Below are positions 9,407 through 17,666 of a stretch of DNA of 64,000 nt, piece by piece. The stretch spans positions 168,752-232,751 of the forward strand of contig NZ_KB899665.1 of assembly GCF_000378385.1 (NCBI RefSeq), given 5' to 3'. Both the position numbers and the translations under genes were made by a program. The notes beneath the pieces are model-generated. The model was given only the letters and a program-made list of their open reading frames with translations. It ran no database searches and was not told the origin of the DNA. Origin of the DNA: Paenibacillus daejeonensis DSM 15491. Its GTDB lineage: Bacteria; Bacillota; Bacilli; Paenibacillales; Paenibacillaceae. How positions within the stretch are numbered: position 1 is the stretch's first letter; every line of letters begins with the position of its first letter.

Positions 9407-10069
9407 ATGAAAAAACTGAAGCTGGTTCAACAACTGTCCGATCTGGGCGTAGTCGCCGTATTGCGCGGAGAGACGCCGGAGGAAGTCGTGGAGATGGCAG
9501 AGCAAGCCATCGCGGGCGGTATTAAAGCAATCGAAGTGACCATGACAGTGCCGTTTGCCTTGCGGGCAATCGAGAAGCTGGCGGTCTCTTACTCTAGTAC
9601 AGCAACAGATCCTGCTAAGCATGCGGTTATCGGCGTAGGTACAGTGCTCGATCCCGAGACGGCACGGATGGCCATCTTGAGTGGCGCGGAGTTCGTTGTA
9701 GGTCCGTCGCTGAACCCGGATACGGTTCGTTTATGCAACCGCTATCGTGTGCCGGTCATGCCCGGAACCATGACAGTGCGCGACATTGAGGAAGCATTGG
9801 AGTTGGGCGTGGATATCGTCAAGCTGTTCCCGGGGAACCTGTATTCGCCGGCGATTATTAAGGCAATTAAAGGCCCGCTGCCGCAGGCCAACATCATGCC
9901 AACGGGCGGTGTTTCGCTGGACAACCTCAGCGAATGGGTCAAGGCTGGCGCAGTCGCGGTCGGCATCGGCTCGGACCTCACGAACGAAGCGGTCAAAAAA
10001 GGCGACTACAGCCTGGTGGCCAAACGTGCAGCCCAGTATATCGACGCATACAAAGCCGCCAAGGCGTAA
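9407..10069 (+). CDS. eda: KDPG/KHG aldolase, 220 aa
   Basis: Class I aldolase of the 2-keto-3-deoxy-6-phosphogluconate / 4-hydroxy-2-oxoglutarate aldolase family, cleaving KDPG to pyruvate and glyceraldehyde 3-phosphate. The TIM-barrel motifs are present: RGETPEEV, IEVTMTVPFAL (catalytic Glu), GVGTVLDPE, and the Schiff-base lysine in VDIVKLFPGN (Lys139), then TGGVSLDN. Length is typical. GGAGGCG precedes ATG 9407 and a TATAAT lies at 9366. No kdgK, uxu or kdu gene is adjacent. A second paralogue lies at 29344. Confidence 0.9.
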   Translation: MKKLKLVQQLSDLGVVAVLRGETPEEVVEMAEQAIAGGIKAIEVTMTVPFALRAIEKLAVSYSSTATDPAKHAVIGVGTVLDPETARMAILSGAEFVVGPSLNPDTVRLCNRYRVPVMPGTMTVRDIEEALELGVDIVKLFPGNLYSPAIIKAIKGPLPQANIMPTGGVSLDNLSEWVKAGAVAVGIGSDLTNEAVKKGDYSLVAKRAAQYIDAYKAAKA

Positions 10070-10094
10070 CTGTAAGACGCAAAGCACATCCAGA

Positions 10095-10146
10095 CTCAAC
10101 CTCCATGACATCAGGCAGCGCCGCTGTCATGGAGGTTGAGTTTTTT
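10095..10146 (+). terminator. Strong terminator after the KDPG aldolase gene
   Basis: CTCAACCTCCATGACA and its perfect complement TGTCATGGAGGTTGAG form a 16-bp stem with a 14-base loop, followed by TTTTTT. Confidence 0.95.
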
Positions 10147-10190
10147 CGTTCGAGCGTGAGCGCGCGACGTAGTGAAGTTGTGGTGGTGCT

Positions 10191-10860
10191 CCAAGTAAAG
10201 ATTGTTTAGTTAGTGTGGGAGTGTGCGTCGTGGTACGGTGTTTCAAGTAAAGATTGTTTAGTTAGAGTGGCGGAGTGCGCCGCTGTGAGGTGCTCCAAGT
10301 AAAGATTCTTTAGTTAGAGAAGCTGCGTGCGCCGTCGTGGGAGTCTCCAAGTAAAAATTGTTTAGTTAGAGTGGCGGTGTGCGCCGTGGTACGGTGTTCC
10401 AAGTAAAGATTGTTTAGTTAGAGTGGCGGAGTGCGCCGCTGTGAGGTGCTCCAAGTAAAGTTTTTATAGTTAGAGTGGCAATGTGCGCTAGGTGGGCTCT
10501 CCAAGGAAAGAATCTTTCGCTAGAGTGGCAATGTGCGCCAAGGTGAGCTCTCCAAGGAAAGAATCTTTCGCTAGAGTGGCAATGTGCGCCAAGGTGAGCT
10601 CTCCAACGAAAGAATCTTTCGTTACAGTAGCGGTGTGCGCCGTCGTGGCATCTCCAAGGAAAGAATCTTTCGCTAGAGTGGCAATGTGCGCCAAGATGGG
10701 CTCTCCAAGGAAAGAATCTTTCGTTACAGTAGCGGTGTGCCCTGTCGTGGCATCTCCAAGGAAAGAATCTTTCGCTAGAGTGGCGGTGTGTGCCGTGGTG
10801 GATTCTCCAAGGAAAGAATCTTTCGCTAGAGCAGCAGGTGTGCGCCGACATGGTGAGCCG
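10191..10860. repeat. 13-unit tandem array with 50-52 bp period (locus A)
   Basis: Units begin CCAAGTAAAG or CCAAGGAAAG at 10191, 10243, 10295, 10347, 10399, 10451, 10501, 10552, 10603, 10654, 10705, 10756 and 10807. The first six have a 52-bp spacing and an AAAGATTGTTTAG core; the last seven have 51-bp spacing and a near-palindromic GAAAGAATCTTTC core. On the minus strand the units read TAACT or TAGCG/TAACG, 13 bases, then TTGG. Because 51 is a multiple of three, frames stay open in both strands, but these are not genes. Not CRISPR: there is no unique spacer between constant repeats. Confidence 0.9.
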
Positions 10861-10957
10861 TGCATCTGTTATACTCGGACAGCCTCGGTTTTGAACCGGA
10901 AGTGGAAGGGGTAATGAGGTTATACACCACATTTCAGCTCGGAAAGGGGATCATGCT

Positions 10958-12031
10958 ATGCTTACATTACATAATCAACGGTTTTGGCACGTGTATGTCG
11001 GTACGTATCAATCTGCTGGGGAGGAGTCTATTCGTCATCTGGTCTTTGACTCGCAGGCGGGGAGTCTGCGCGAGGATGTGGGCATCTCGGGCGCGGAACG
11101 CCCGTCGTTCCTGGCTACGGATACGGAGCGCAACCGGCTCTATGCGGTATGCGAGATTGATGAGCCTCAGGTGGTCGGATATTTGCTCAATCCGCAGAGC
11201 GGCGTGCTGGAGGAGATCAACCGGCAGCCGATCCCGGGCATGCACGCCTGCCATGTTAGCCTTCACCCGTCCGGAGATTGGCTCTATGTGGCCAATTATT
11301 CCTCGGGCAACATCTGTCTGTTCCCGATTGACGAAGAGGGACGTCTGGGCCCGCTGGCTGACCAGCAGGAGCACAGTGGCTCTGGCCCACGAGAGGACCG
11401 GCAGGACGGGCCACATACGCATTCCATCGTGACCGAGCCATGGAGCGGTCGGTTGCTGGTGCCGGACCTCGGCACGGACCGCATCTACGTATACGATCTG
11501 GACCGGCTGGCGGGCAAGCTGAGATTCCATGGCGAAGCGGTTGCGCCTGCTGGCGCGGGACCACGCCATCTGGCTTTCCATGCATCCAGCCCGATTGTCT
11601 ATTGCGCTGACGAGCTCAGCTCCAGCGTGTCCGCTTATAAATATCGGCCAGAGGATGGGAGTCTCACTCTGCTGCAGACCATCTCCACACTTCCGGACGA
11701 CGGAGACCCGGCCACCAATACTTGCGGCGACATTCACATCAGCATGTGCGGCGGACTCCTGTATGTGTCCAACCGGGGTCATGATTCACTCGCCACATTC
11801 CGTATTGGAGAAGATGGCGAGCTGACGCTTATCGGATGCCCGTCGGTGCAAGGCCAGACGCCGCGCAATTTTGCCGTGGTGCCGGATGGTCGTCATGTGC
11901 TGGTGGCCAATCAGGATACCGACTCCATTATTGTTATGGCTCTCGACGAGGAAGGCGTGCCTGCGCCACAGGGCGAGCGCTTTGAGACCGACAAGCCGGT
12001 ATGCCTGAAGCTGATTCCGGTAATGGAGTAG
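10958..12031 (+). CDS. YbhE-type lactonase, seven-bladed propeller, 357 aa
   Basis: Belongs to the lactonase family that includes 6-phosphogluconolactonase of the Pgl/YbhE type and carboxymuconate lactonizing enzyme. Recognised by YVGTYQSAGEESI at the N-terminus, repeated blades of the form PSGDWLYVANYSSG and DGRHVLVANQDTDSI, and PDLGTDRIYVYDL in the middle. Length matches the family. It may hydrolyse 6-phosphogluconolactone in the oxidative pentose phosphate route, but paralogues in Bacillota have unproven substrates. ATG 10958 has AAAGGGGATC upstream. It follows the 51-bp repeat array and precedes a PBP gene by 83 bp. Confidence 0.85.
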   Translation: MLTLHNQRFWHVYVGTYQSAGEESIRHLVFDSQAGSLREDVGISGAERPSFLATDTERNRLYAVCEIDEPQVVGYLLNPQSGVLEEINRQPIPGMHACHVSLHPSGDWLYVANYSSGNICLFPIDEEGRLGPLADQQEHSGSGPREDRQDGPHTHSIVTEPWSGRLLVPDLGTDRIYVYDLDRLAGKLRFHGEAVAPAGAGPRHLAFHASSPIVYCADELSSSVSAYKYRPEDGSLTLLQTISTLPDDGDPATNTCGDIHISMCGGLLYVSNRGHDSLATFRIGEDGELTLIGCPSVQGQTPRNFAVVPDGRHVLVANQDTDSIIVMALDEEGVPAPQGERFETDKPVCLKLIPVME

Positions 12032-12114
12032 GTAGCTCGCAGGATGGCGGGACAGTTGAGAATCCAGTATAATAGGTAGCACACTTCTAGAAACGGCAGG
12101 AGGGCTGCGTCGTT

Positions 12115-14154
12115 ATGCAAACCGAGGAAGAGCACAAGCGGGAGTCACGGAACCGTCGGCATTTTTCATTTCGGCTCAACATGTTTTTTTTCGTTACCTT
12201 TGTTGCGTTTTCAATTCTGATTGTCCGCTTGGCTATCCTTCAGTTCGTAGAAGGGCCGGAGCTCAGCGCCCGAGAGCATGATAACCGCACCCGCAATGTA
12301 CTGATTCCGCCAATCCGCGGCAATATATATGACCGGGAAGGATTCCCGGTCGCGTACTCTACTTCTACCCAATCGCTGTACTACACGCTGGAACCCGGTG
12401 TCAAAGAGGAGCAAGCCCGCCAGATGGCCGAGCTGTTGGCCGTGGAATTCCAGGCCTTTGACCCGCCGGACAAGGTGCCGGCGACGGCGGATGAGATTTT
12501 CAAGTTGATGGATATTTCGGGCAGACTCACCTACGTCTACGAGCCAAGGCGGCTGCGAACCGGATTAAGCACCAAGGAGATCGCGTACTTCAGCGAGCAT
12601 CGAGATCAGTTCCCTGGGATCGAGATCATCGAGGAGAGCATCCGCCACTACAGTACCGACACGATCGCAGTCCAACTCGTAGGGTATATGAAGGGCTTCA
12701 ACTCCCTGTATGGTGAGAAAAACGGTCTGACCAAGTACCAGAATATTTTTAAGAACAACAAAATGCTGCCTGCCCCTGAGCAGTATCTGGACAAGGAACG
12801 GGTAGGCTATGAGGGACTGGAGCTGCTGTACCAGGATGAGCTGCGCGGCAAGAACGGGGTCAAGACGTATCCTGTCGACTCACAGAGCCGCATCACTGGC
12901 CCCGTTGAACTTACCGTACCCGAGAAGGGCAACAATCTGTACCTGACAATCGACAGGGAAGTCCAGATGAAGACGGAGAACGGCATTATGGAGCATCTGG
13001 CCAAAATCCGTTCGTCCAGCAATCGTCGTGAATATGCGCCACACGCCAAGACGGCCTACGCCGTCGCCATGGAGGTCAACACAGGCAAGGTTGTGGCGAT
13101 GGCCAGCATGCCCGACTACGATACCAACGTTTGGAGCGATGGCATGAGCCAGGAGCAGTATGACTTGCTGAAGTACTATGAGCCCAACGGTACGATCCGT
13201 GAGGCGTATCCGTACTACGAGGACCCCAAGGTTGGGCGCAATCATCCATCGTCGCTGGTTCCACTCGGTTCCACGATGAAGCCACTGACGGTGTTGCTGG
13301 GATTAAACGAGCAGTTGTTTACGCCATCGACCACCTATCAGGACCGAGGCTATTTCAGCTTTGGCCGCGAAGGCCATGAGACCAGGGTAAACAATGCCAG
13401 CAATGCAGCCAACGGTTCGCTTAATGCAGCCCGGGCCATCTCCAAATCCTCGAATGCGTTCATGTCGGCGATGATCGGCAACAATTTGTATCTGAACCGC
13501 AAGAACGGGCTGGATATCTGGCATCAATACATGATCGATTTTGGTCTGGGTGAGCTGACAGGCAGCGGGCTGCCCAACGAAAGCAAAGGCGTCATTGAGT
13601 ATTATAATGAGGCCAAAACGGGCAGTGCCCAGTCGGCTCTGATCTACGCTTCCTTCGGTCAGCAGGGGCGCTACACTGCCTTGCAGCTGGCGCAGTATAC
13701 AGCCATGCTGGCGAATCGGGGACACAAGATGAAGCCGCAATTCGTGGAGAAAATCACGGACGCCCAGGGCAATACGATTCAGGAATTCGAGCCCGAGGTA
13801 TTGAGCAGCGTAGACATTCCCGATAATTACTGGTCGGTCGTACAGTCCGGCATGAGCAATGTTTCCGTCCAGGGCTTCGAAGGCTTCGAATATGATTTCA
13901 TTCGGAAGACCGGTACCTCGCAGCAGGACGTTGGCAACCGCAGAAAGCTCGAAAATGCGGTATTCATCGCTTATGCGCCAGCCCAGAATCCGGTATTGGC
14001 CGTTGCGGTCGTCGTGCCGGACGGTGGATACGGCGGCTGGGGGGCCGCGCCGATTGCGCGCAAGATTTTTGATGCGTACGATGAGGAAATTGGCCTGACA
14101 GGCACGCCAAAAGTGAAGCAAGCCCAGAGCACCGAAGAAACGCCAGAGCAGTAG
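12115..14154 (+). CDS. Class B penicillin-binding protein (transpeptidase), 679 aa
   Basis: Membrane-anchored D,D-transpeptidase that cross-links peptidoglycan outside the membrane. A short cytoplasmic tail is followed by one membrane anchor (residues about 22-46) and the N-terminal PBP dimerisation region with RGNIYDREG. The transpeptidase domain has the serine motif GSTMKP (Ser386), SSN (445-447) and KTGTS (Lys598). The order and length fit the PBP2/PbpA-type elongation or sporulation PBPs of Bacilli; which of these cannot be decided here. AGGAGGG lies 10 bases before ATG 12115. A terminator follows. No MreBCD or RodA genes are adjacent. Confidence 0.92.
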   Translation: MQTEEEHKRESRNRRHFSFRLNMFFFVTFVAFSILIVRLAILQFVEGPELSAREHDNRTRNVLIPPIRGNIYDREGFPVAYSTSTQSLYYTLEPGVKEEQARQMAELLAVEFQAFDPPDKVPATADEIFKLMDISGRLTYVYEPRRLRTGLSTKEIAYFSEHRDQFPGIEIIEESIRHYSTDTIAVQLVGYMKGFNSLYGEKNGLTKYQNIFKNNKMLPAPEQYLDKERVGYEGLELLYQDELRGKNGVKTYPVDSQSRITGPVELTVPEKGNNLYLTIDREVQMKTENGIMEHLAKIRSSSNRREYAPHAKTAYAVAMEVNTGKVVAMASMPDYDTNVWSDGMSQEQYDLLKYYEPNGTIREAYPYYEDPKVGRNHPSSLVPLGSTMKPLTVLLGLNEQLFTPSTTYQDRGYFSFGREGHETRVNNASNAANGSLNAARAISKSSNAFMSAMIGNNLYLNRKNGLDIWHQYMIDFGLGELTGSGLPNESKGVIEYYNEAKTGSAQSALIYASFGQQGRYTALQLAQYTAMLANRGHKMKPQFVEKITDAQGNTIQEFEPEVLSSVDIPDNYWSVVQSGMSNVSVQGFEGFEYDFIRKTGTSQQDVGNRRKLENAVFIAYAPAQNPVLAVAVVVPDGGYGGWGAAPIARKIFDAYDEEIGLTGTPKVKQAQSTEETPEQ

Positions 14155-14192
14155 GAGTAAAGCATCGTGTCATGGATTTGGTCTGAACTCAA

Positions 14193-14247
14193 AACGAGGG
14201 TGTCCAAAAGTCAGTTTGCTGACGGTCGGGACAGCCTCGTTTTTTTG
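14193..14247 (+). terminator. Terminator of the PBP gene
   Basis: AACGAGGGTGTCC pairs with GGGACAGCCTCGTT across a loop of about 24 bases, followed by seven T residues. Confidence 0.85.
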
Positions 14248-14346
14248 CTGGAAGCTGGTGCCAAGGAGCCTCAGACTACGCTACATCTTTTGCCAATTCC
14301 GGCGCATACTATCTCCGAAGGTAACTATTCCAGATGGAGGTGGACC

Positions 14347-15048
14347 ATGCCGCATTGGCTGGAAGTGGGGCTTCGTACCTTGTTGGCGCTTGTTGTGCTG
14401 TTTATCATTACGAAGGCGCTGGGCAAACGTCAAATCTCGCAGCTGTCCCTATTCGAATATATTACAGGTATCTCTATCGGCAACATTGCCGGTTACATCT
14501 CCATTGATACCGATACAGAATGGTATGTGGGAATATTGTCACTAGCTGTATGGGCAGCTGTCTCGGTCGGTGCAGAGAAGCTGACAGTTCATAGCAAGAA
14601 GGCGCGGGATCTCATTGATGGCAAGGCTGCTGTACTTATTGAGAAAGGAAATGTAGTGGAGAAAAATCTCGCCAAGGAGCGCCTGACAGTGGACGAGCTG
14701 CTGGGGGTCCTGCGAGACAACAGCGTATTCAGACTGGCGGATGTGGAGTTTGCGCTGATGGAGCCGAGCGGCAAGGTCAATGTGATGCTTAAGTCCGAGA
14801 AGCAGCCGCTCGTCCGCGAGGATATCGGGATGCAGCCGGCGGAGAACCTCCCTGCCCAGACCGTAATCATCGACAATAAGATTATGGAGAAGCCGCTTCG
14901 GGATTCCGGTTACAATGAGCAATGGCTGCGAAAAGAGCTGCATCGGATGCGGATCAAGTACGAGGATGTCTTTATGGCACAAATCGATGATCAAGGTGAA
15001 TTGCTGGTGGATCTCTACGATCCGGAGGATGAGGGGAAGAAAAAATAG
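14347..15048 (+). CDS. DUF421 (YetF-like) membrane protein, 233 aa
   Basis: Three membrane helices at the N-terminus are followed by a soluble DUF421 region. Signature parts are LGKRQISQLSLFEYITGISIG in the second helix region, the RLTVDELLGVLRDN motif, and DVEFALMEPSGKVNV. Family members include the sporulation protein YetF/YrbG; members affect spore germination receptor assembly or stability in Bacillus, so a sporulation link is possible. I chose ATG 14347, preceded by GGAGGTGGACC, instead of an upstream in-frame start at 14167, because the terminator of the preceding gene lies at 14193-14247. Confidence 0.88.
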   Translation: MPHWLEVGLRTLLALVVLFIITKALGKRQISQLSLFEYITGISIGNIAGYISIDTDTEWYVGILSLAVWAAVSVGAEKLTVHSKKARDLIDGKAAVLIEKGNVVEKNLAKERLTVDELLGVLRDNSVFRLADVEFALMEPSGKVNVMLKSEKQPLVREDIGMQPAENLPAQTVIIDNKIMEKPLRDSGYNEQWLRKELHRMRIKYEDVFMAQIDDQGELLVDLYDPEDEGKKK

Positions 15049-15077
15049 GCCATCCCTCGGATGGCCGTTTCTTTGCG
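15048..15077 (+). terminator. Terminator of the DUF421 gene, possibly shared with ktrB
   Basis: GGCCATCC and GGATGGCC form a hairpin directly at the stop codon, followed by GTTTCTTT. The T tract is imperfect. It lies between convergent genes. Confidence 0.6.
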
Positions 15078-15119
15078 TTATTTTGAATGTATGGGGCCCC
15101 GGATTGGACTGGACAGGGT

Positions 15120-16481
15120 TTACCCGATAATAATCTCTTCCTTCGGATAATGGTAGCTCTGCTTGCGCTTGCGGGTCCGGAACATAAACAGCAGCGACAG
15201 CACACCGATCCGTCCGATGAACATGAGCATGATAATGATCCATTTGCCCGCTGTGGAGAGCTCTGGTGTCACCCCCATTGACAGTCCGCTGGTGCCGAAT
15301 GCCGAGCAAATCTCAAAAATGAGCGCGATAAGCGGAATGTGATTCTGCTCTGTGTAAGCAAGCACCGTCATACTGAAGAGAACAATGATGGCGGCGGCCG
15401 TGAACACAATGAAGCTTTTGAGAATATCCTCCTGCTTGATCGCGCGCCGGAAGGCGCGTACTTCATTACGTCCAAGGGCATAGTCGTACAGAGCCAGCAT
15501 AACAACAGCAAATGTCGTAGTACGGATACCGCCTCCCACACTGGAAGGGCTGGCGCCGATAAACATCAGCATTGCAAGCAGCAGCTGCGTCGGAATACTG
15601 AATACGGCGACGTCCATCGTCGCGAGCCCGCCGCTGCGGGTCGTGATGGAGTTGAAGAGGGAGAAGAACAATTTTTCATGCCAGGGCAGGGCTGCGTAAT
15701 AGAGATCCTTCTCCATCAGCCAGATGCCAACGGCCCCTACGAGCACCAGCAGAAAGAACATGATGCCAGACACCTTGGTATACAGAGAAAACTGATAGCG
15801 TTCATGCTTGCCAAAGAAATATTCCCGAAGCTCAATCAGAACGGGGAAGCCGATAGCGCCGAACACCAGCAGAAGCATGGTAATGGTCTGCACAACATAG
15901 TCATGCGCAAAGTTGGACAATGAGCTGCCATAGATATCAAAGCCTGCGTTGGTAAAGGCCGAGATCGCATGGAACACACTATGAACAAAAGCGGTCAGCC
16001 AGTCATCATAATACCCGGCCAGCCTGAAATAGACGGTCAGCAGCACCGTGCCGATGCCCTCGATATAGAGAGCCAAAATGAAGACGATTTTGAGCAGCTG
16101 TACCAGCCCGGAGAGGTTCTCGCGGTTCTGGTCCACCATAATCAGCTTACGGTAGGAGAGGCTGATGTTGCGTCCCAGAATCAGCCACAAGAAGACGCCG
16201 AGCGTCATGATGCCGATCCCGCCGAGCTGAAACATAAAGAGGAGCGCGATTTTGCCGAATTCACTGAAGGATTCCGCCGTATTGACGACCGTCAGCCCCG
16301 TCACGCTTACCGCACTGGTAGCGGTGAAGAGCGCATCCATCCAGGATAACTGCACGCCCTCCCGCCAACTGATCGGCAGACGGAGTACAATCGTAGAGAC
16401 GATCACGGTAGCCAGATAGCCCAGAACAATGAATTGGGTCGGTGTAATTCGATTAAGATAGTTCTTCCATGCAAAGTTCAT
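15120..16481 (-). CDS. ktrB: Potassium uptake channel subunit KtrB (TrkH/KtrB family), 453 aa
   Basis: Membrane subunit of the sodium-dependent Ktr potassium uptake system, working with a cytosolic RCK subunit KtrA/KtrC that is not in this window. It has the four membrane-pore-membrane repeats with selectivity-filter segments SVTGL, NAGF, TRSGG and FGTSG, and a C-terminal stretch PELSTAGKWIIIMLMFIGRIG close to that of B. subtilis KtrB. The frame is open up to 16550. ATG 16481 gives a start MNFAWKNYLNRITPTQF that matches the beginning of known KtrB, with GGAGGCG upstream at rather long spacing; ATG 16502 is an alternative. Convergent with the DUF421 gene. Confidence 0.92.
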   Translation of the reverse strand: MNFAWKNYLNRITPTQFIVLGYLATVIVSTIVLRLPISWREGVQLSWMDALFTATSAVSVTGLTVVNTAESFSEFGKIALLFMFQLGGIGIMTLGVFLWLILGRNISLSYRKLIMVDQNRENLSGLVQLLKIVFILALYIEGIGTVLLTVYFRLAGYYDDWLTAFVHSVFHAISAFTNAGFDIYGSSLSNFAHDYVVQTITMLLLVFGAIGFPVLIELREYFFGKHERYQFSLYTKVSGIMFFLLVLVGAVGIWLMEKDLYYAALPWHEKLFFSLFNSITTRSGGLATMDVAVFSIPTQLLLAMLMFIGASPSSVGGGIRTTTFAVVMLALYDYALGRNEVRAFRRAIKQEDILKSFIVFTAAAIIVLFSMTVLAYTEQNHIPLIALIFEICSAFGTSGLSMGVTPELSTAGKWIIIMLMFIGRIGVLSLLFMFRTRKRKQSYHYPKEEIIIG

Positions 16482-16725
16482 CTCGAAATGCTGCGCCTCC
16501 ATCACACGGTGATGCCACTTATCATACCTGATTCCGCATAAACAATCCATGCGTCTTCCGCAGCAACGAGGCGCCTGCGTATGACCTGTGAATTCAGGCC
16601 TGTTCTCTGCATAAAAGATCAGCCATCCCCCGTTTCATTCGGTATAGATTGGCAATACTATAAAGAAAGTTCAAAGTGTTCGGTGATGAGCACCGAGAAG
16701 ACTGGAAGCAGCAGGAGGGATGAAG

Positions 16726-16974
16726 GTGGCGATTTTGCCCATACATGAACGGCTTGCCGAGTTATGGATTCTACGCGGGACGCGCGAGTTGACGGATTCC
16801 GAACGCATGGACATGGAGCATTGTCTGGCGGTCAACGCCTCGTACTGCCGCGAACTGGCTAACCTGCGCAATATGTCGCTGCTCGCCTCGATGACAGGGG
16901 ACGAGAACTGGCAATACGAAATATGCTCCGAAATCGAGCGCCTGGGCGGGGTCCCTCCCTCCACGCGCTACTAA
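16726..16974 (+). CDS. Small conserved protein of Paenibacillus type (DUF7667-like), 82 aa
   Basis: An acidic, mostly helical small protein with the segments LPIHERLAELWILRGTREL, CLAVNASYCRELA and SLLASMTGDENWQYEICSE. Small proteins with this pattern are common and often multi-copy in Paenibacillus; I recall them as DUF7667, which should be checked. Function unknown. The frame also has an ATG at 16720, but the AGGAGGG site abuts that codon, so GTG 16726, seven bases downstream of GGAGG, is the better start. Stands alone between ktrB (divergent) and a structured intergenic region. Confidence 0.7.
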   Translation: MAILPIHERLAELWILRGTRELTDSERMDMEHCLAVNASYCRELANLRNMSLLASMTGDENWQYEICSEIERLGGVPPSTRY

Positions 16975-17004
16975 TGAATGCTCGGTCAGTAACAGAAAAC
17001 AACT

Positions 17005-17044
17005 GTGGATCATGAAGTGACTCGGGAAGTGGATTTTCGAGCAC
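17005..17044 (+). repeat. Dispersed element, degenerate copy of the GATCACGAAGTGA repeat
   Basis: GGATCATGAAGTGACTCGGG followed by AAGTGGATTTTCGA resembles the elements at 49269-49313 and, inverted, 52030-52074. It is placed just before a hairpin terminator. Similar sequences are, from memory, frequent in Paenibacillus intergenic DNA. Confidence 0.5.
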
Positions 17045-17047
17045 GGA

Positions 17048-17082
17048 CTAAAAGGAGCGGCCGCGAGGGTCGTTCCTTTTAG
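17048..17082. terminator. Hairpin with A-rich and T-rich arms, terminator of the 82-aa gene
   Basis: CTAAAAGGAGCG pairs with CGTTCCTTTTAG over 12 bp with one G-T pair. The T tract is inside the stem, so it could work in both directions. Confidence 0.6.
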
Positions 17083-17112
17083 CGCGGCGTGCCCAGAAAG
17101 GGAGGGGCCAAG

Positions 17113-17406
17113 GCGCCATCTGCCCGCAGTAGTGCACCTTTGTTCCTCTATTTGCTCGAATCTCCGCCATCTGCCCGTAGTAGCGCACCTTTGTTCCTCT
17201 ATTTGCTCGCACCTCCGCCATCTGCCCGTAGTAGCGCACCATTGTTCCTCTATTTGCTCGCACCTCCGCCATCCGCCCGCAGTAGTGCACCTTTGTTCCT
17301 CTATTTGCTCGCACCTCCGCCATCTGCCCGTAGTAGCGCACCTTTGTTCCTCTATTTGCTCGGATCCTCGCCATCTGCCCGCAGTAGTGCACCATTCTTC
17401 CTCTAG
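17113..17406. repeat. Six-unit tandem array with exact 51-bp period (locus B)
   Basis: The anchor TGTTCC recurs at 17141, 17192, 17243, 17294 and 17345, and as TCTTCC at 17396: five intervals of exactly 51 bp. Each unit contains TAGCG or TAGTG, then CACCTTTGTTCCT, then CTATTTGCTCG. The same core recurs at 26160-26310, 46631-46691 and 61614-61735. Frames across it on both strands are repeats, not genes. It lies upstream of the Fur-regulated promoter. Confidence 0.9.
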
Positions 17407-17519
17407 AGGCCCCATAGATAAGCCACTATCGTTGCTGCGAGCCTCATGAGGAAGAACCTTGGGATGGGGGATCAACCACAGGGTAACTATTTTCTCGTAC
17501 AGCCCTTTATTATTTTCAT

Positions 17520-17549
17520 TTGACATTGATAATCATTATCACTTACAAT
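17520..17549 (+). promoter_or_regulatory. Fur-controlled promoter of the flavodoxin operon
   Basis: A perfect -35 TTGACA (17520-17525) and a -10 TACAAT (17544-17549) are separated by 18 bp. The spacer contains TGATAATCATTATCA (17527-17541), a perfect 7-1-7 Fur box. Binding of Fe-Fur there would block RNA polymerase, so the operon should be induced by iron limitation. Confidence 0.9.
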
Positions 17550-17666
17550 AGACCCAGTAAGATGATCAACTTTGACGGCTGCGTTCGACGCAGCGGTTGA
17601 CTATACATAACGGCTGACGGAGGCTGGTCCGAAGGTCACACCGACAACGATAAGGGAGTGGAAGCT

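Noticed and set aside
10191-10860. Possible CRISPR array
   Set aside because: The full unit is conserved and there are no unique spacers of constant length between identical repeats; no cas genes are present.
10414-10932. Open frames on both strands across the 51-bp array
   Set aside because: The period is a multiple of three, so any frame without a stop in one unit stays open. The products are simple repeats with no domain and no consistent start signals.
17089-17449. Repetitive frames of about 105 residues on both strands
   Set aside because: Same effect of the 51-bp period; no gene-like composition.
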